Shown: piece by piece, positions 4,355 through 6,548 of the stretch | How the letters are laid out: each line of letters starts with the position of its first letter | How positions within the stretch are numbered: the stretch's first letter is position 1 | NCBI GenBank assembly: GCA_011375465.1 | Contig: DRZV01000012.1 | Coordinates: forward strand, 1 to 6,548 | Direction of reading: 5' to 3' | DNA length: 6,548 nt | DNA from: Neomoorella mulderi | GTDB lineage: Bacteria > Bacillota > DSM-521 > Neomoorellales > Neomoorellaceae | Position numbers and translations under genes: made by a program | Notes under the pieces: generated by a model | What the model was told of the DNA's origin: nothing | Seen by the model: only the letters and a program-made list of their open reading frames with translations | The model's database searches: none

Positions 4355-5230
4355 TTGGGACTCATCATCTATCTGGATGGCCGTTACCTCCCCGAAGAAG
4401 AAGCCAAGATTTCGGTGTTCGATCACGGCCTCCTCTACGGGGACGGGGTCTTTGAAGGCATAAGGGCCTATAATGGCAGGGTTTTTAAATTAAAGGAGCA
4501 TATAGACCGGCTGTACGAATCGGCTCGCGCCATCGCCTTGGATCCGGGCATCCCCAAGGGGGAGATGGCCCAGATAGTGCTGGAGACCTGCAGGAAGAAC
4601 AACCTCCGGGATGCCTATATCCGCCTGGTGGTAACCCGGGGGAGAGGGGATCTGGGGCTGGATCCCCGGAAGTGTCCTCGGCCTTCGATATTCTGCATAG
4701 CAGCTGGCATTGAACTCTATCCCCCCGAACTCTACGAGAAGGGTTTAGAACTGGTAACCGTAGCTACCCGCCGCAATTCCCCCGATGCCCTGGATCCCAG
4801 GATCAAATCCCTCAACTATCTGAACAACGTGCTGGCCAAGATAGAGGCTGCCCGGGCCGGGGCGCCGGAGGGCCTTTTCCTCAACAGGGAGGGCTATGTG
4901 ACTGAAGCCACAGGAGATAATATCTTTATAGTAAAGAACGGCCAGCTATTGACCCCCCCTTCATACGTGGGCATCCTGGAGGGGATCACCAGGAACACGG
5001 TTCTGGAAATAGCCAGAGATATGGGTATCCCCGCTTATGAAAAGGTCTTTACCCGGCATGATATCTATGTGGCGGACGAGTGCTTTTTGACCGGCACTGC
5101 GGCAGAAGTTATACCGGTGGTGAAGCTGGACGGCCGGGTAATAGGAGAAGGGGTTCCGGGATCGATAACCCAGCGGCTCATGGCCCGATATCGGGAACTT
5201 ACCCAGAGGGAAGGGGAGGCCATCTTTTAA
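4355..5230 (+). CDS. ilvE: Branched-chain amino acid aminotransferase
   Basis: This is a 291-residue fold-type-IV PLP enzyme that interconverts valine, leucine and isoleucine with their 2-oxoacids using glutamate/2-oxoglutarate, the last step of branched-chain amino acid synthesis in the cytoplasm. It shows IYLDGRYLPEEEAKISVFDHG at the start, GLLYGDGVFEGIR (Y28), R52 in HIDRLYESA that would bind the cofactor phosphate, the Schiff-base lysine K151 in RIKSLNYLNN, E184 in TEATGDNIF that contacts the pyridine nitrogen, GILEGITRNTVLEIA, and TGTAAEVIPV near the C-terminus. The length is normal. Start is the TTG at 4355. Class IV also includes D-amino acid aminotransferase and aminodeoxychorismate lyase, but the motifs and the directly overlapping ilvD support IlvE. 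It is the first gene after a strong promoter and overlaps ilvD by one base. Confidence 0.95.
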   Translation: MGLIIYLDGRYLPEEEAKISVFDHGLLYGDGVFEGIRAYNGRVFKLKEHIDRLYESARAIALDPGIPKGEMAQIVLETCRKNNLRDAYIRLVVTRGRGDLGLDPRKCPRPSIFCIAAGIELYPPELYEKGLELVTVATRRNSPDALDPRIKSLNYLNNVLAKIEAARAGAPEGLFLNREGYVTEATGDNIFIVKNGQLLTPPSYVGILEGITRNTVLEIARDMGIPAYEKVFTRHDIYVADECFLTGTAAEVIPVVKLDGRVIGEGVPGSITQRLMARYRELTQREGEAIF

Positions 5231-6548
5231 TGAGAAGCCATATTATGAAAAAGGGATTGGCCAGAGCTCCCCACCGTTCCCTTTTGAAGGCCTTAGGCCT
5301 CACCGACAGGGAGATAGAGCGCCCCCTGGTGGGTATAGTCAATGCTTACAGCGAGGTAGTACCGGGGCATATACATCTAAATCAAGTGGCCGAGGCGGTT
5401 AAGGCTGGGGTGAGGATGGCGGGAGGTACTCCCCTGGAGTTCCCCGTCATCGGGGTTTGTGATGGCTTAGCTATGAACCACCTGGGGATGAAATACTCCC
5501 TGGCCAGCCGGGAAATCATCGCCGACAGCATAGAGGTGATGGCTCAGGCTCACCCCTTTGACGCCCTGGTTTTCATTCCCAACTGCGACAAGATAGTCCC
5601 GGGGATGCTGATGGCGGCTGCCCGGCTCAACCTCCCTGCGGTGTTGATAAGCGGGGGACCTATGCTGGCGGGGAGGTACCGGGGGCGGCCGGTCTCCCTG
5701 AGCACAGTATTCGAAGGGGTGGGGGCGGTCCAGGCGGGCCAGATGGGAGAGGAAGAATTAAAGGTCCTAGAAGATTCGGCCTGTCCTGGTTGCGGATCCT
5801 GTTCTGGAATGTTCACCGCCAATACCATGAATTGTTTAGCAGAAGCCCTGGGACTGGCCTTGCCTGGCAACGGAACTCTCCCGGCGGTGAGCGCCGCCAG
5901 GATACGTCTGGCTAAAGAGGCTGGATATCTGGTGATGGAGGTTTGGAAAAAGGGTATAAGGCCCCGGGATATCCTCACGGAAGCTGCCTTTTATAACGCC
6001 ATCGCCCTGGACATGGCCTTGGGAGGTTCCACCAATACTTGCCTCCATCTTTTGGCCATAGCCCATGAGGCGGGGGTGCCCTTGAGCCTTAAAGACTTTC
6101 ACCGTATAAGCCAGAGGACCCCCCAGCTGGTGAAGCTGAGCCCAGCCAGCAGCCAGCATATCGAGGATCTGGATGAAGCCGGAGGCATACCCGCGGTGAT
6201 GGGGGAGCTCCTCCGGGCTGGCCTTTTAGAGGGAGCGGCCCTAACTGTTAGGGGGCCTGTGGAGGAAGTGGTAAGAAAAGCCCAGATCCAGCGCCGGGAT
6301 GTGATCAGGACCGTGGATAACCCCTATCAGCCCGATGGGGGATTGGCTGTTCTGTATGGCAATCTGGCCCCCCAGGGAGCAGTGGTGAAAAAAGGAGCAG
6401 TGTTACCGGAAATGATGCGCCACCGGGGGCCTGCCCGGGTTTTCAATAGCGAAGAGGAGGCTTTTAGGGCTATCATGGACAACCTCATCCGGCCCCAGGA
6501 CGTGGTGGTCATCCGCTACGAGGGGCCTAAGGGGGGTCCGGGCATGCC
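5230..6548 (+). CDS. ilvD: Dihydroxy-acid dehydratase, truncated at the window end
   Basis: This enzyme removes water from 2,3-dihydroxy-isovalerate and 2,3-dihydroxy-3-methylvalerate to give the 2-oxoacids that IlvE aminates. It is a cytoplasmic Fe-S enzyme. About 439 of the roughly 555 residues of the family are present; the C-terminal portion lies beyond the window. Visible motifs are KGLARAPHRSLLKALGLT, GIVNAYSEVVPGHIHL, GVCDGLAMNHLGM, SREIIADSIE, PNCDK (C119), ISGGPML, ACPGCGSCSGMFTANTMNCL (C185, C188, C191), GGSTNTCLHL and PDGGLAVLYGNLAPQGAVVK. C119 plus a cysteine of the CPGCGSC motif should bind the cluster; the motif follows the E. coli IlvD pattern more than the GACGGM pattern of the known [2Fe-2S] enzymes. 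ATG 5230 overlaps the ilvE stop (TAATG) with GGGGAGG at 5213-5219 ten bases upstream; ATG 5245 is an alternative. Translational coupling with ilvE is likely. Confidence 0.97.
   Translation, partial: MRSHIMKKGLARAPHRSLLKALGLTDREIERPLVGIVNAYSEVVPGHIHLNQVAEAVKAGVRMAGGTPLEFPVIGVCDGLAMNHLGMKYSLASREIIADSIEVMAQAHPFDALVFIPNCDKIVPGMLMAAARLNLPAVLISGGPMLAGRYRGRPVSLSTVFEGVGAVQAGQMGEEELKVLEDSACPGCGSCSGMFTANTMNCLAEALGLALPGNGTLPAVSAARIRLAKEAGYLVMEVWKKGIRPRDILTEAAFYNAIALDMALGGSTNTCLHLLAIAHEAGVPLSLKDFHRISQRTPQLVKLSPASSQHIEDLDEAGGIPAVMGELLRAGLLEGAALTVRGPVEEVVRKAQIQRRDVIRTVDNPYQPDGGLAVLYGNLAPQGAVVKKGAVLPEMMRHRGPARVFNSEEEAFRAIMDNLIRPQDVVVIRYEGPKGGPGM

Overview
The window reads as ordinary chromosome of a thermophilic, anaerobic, Gram-positive bacterium (Firmicutes, Moorella-like Clostridia are the closest guess). 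The grounds are AGGAGG-type ribosome binding sites, TTGACA/-10 promoters with 17-bp spacers, hairpin/U-run terminators, heavy use of ATA (Ile) and AGG (Arg) codons in fairly GC-rich genes, and the gene content: a 2-oxoacid:acceptor oxidoreductase subunit beside an archaeal-type fructose-1,6-bisphosphate aldolase/phosphatase. The species is inference; no marker gene settles it. Every convincing gene lies on the plus strand.

Layout. (1) 2-340: the 3' end of a 2-oxoacid oxidoreductase gamma/beta-type subunit. (2) 387-1508: bifunctional FBP aldolase/phosphatase (gluconeogenesis), closed by a strong terminator at 1508-1536. (3) 1661-3160: a complete fold-type-I PLP decarboxylase of the Orn/Lys/Arg family (polyamine metabolism), apparently a single-gene unit. 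(4) 3171-3860: the unusual part. A clear promoter (3171-3199) drives a 36-codon membrane-peptide ORF (3220-3330). About 450 bases follow without a credible gene but packed with GC-rich hairpins (about 3386-3780), then a perfect 12-bp inverted repeat (3784-3826) and a terminator with a GTAA tetraloop (3837-3860). (5) 3879-4079: a small FmdB-family zinc-ribbon protein whose ribosome binding site starts only four bases after that terminator. (6) 4080-4277: a hairpin-rich non-coding stretch ending in a strong terminator. (7) From a near-consensus promoter at 4288-4316: ilvE (4355-5230) and ilvD (5230 to the window end, truncated), overlapping by one base, the start of a branched-chain amino acid operon.

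How they fit. The ilvE-ilvD pair makes the keto acid precursors of valine and isoleucine and then the amino acids. The FBP aldolase/phosphatase gives an anabolic route to hexose phosphates, and the oxidoreductase subunit belongs to ferredoxin-linked 2-oxoacid metabolism; both suit an autotrophic or amino-acid-using anaerobe. The best candidate for something undescribed is the 3171-3860 unit (promoter, mini membrane protein, long structured RNA, inverted repeat, terminator, fmdB). I could not match its RNA part to any class whose signatures I know.
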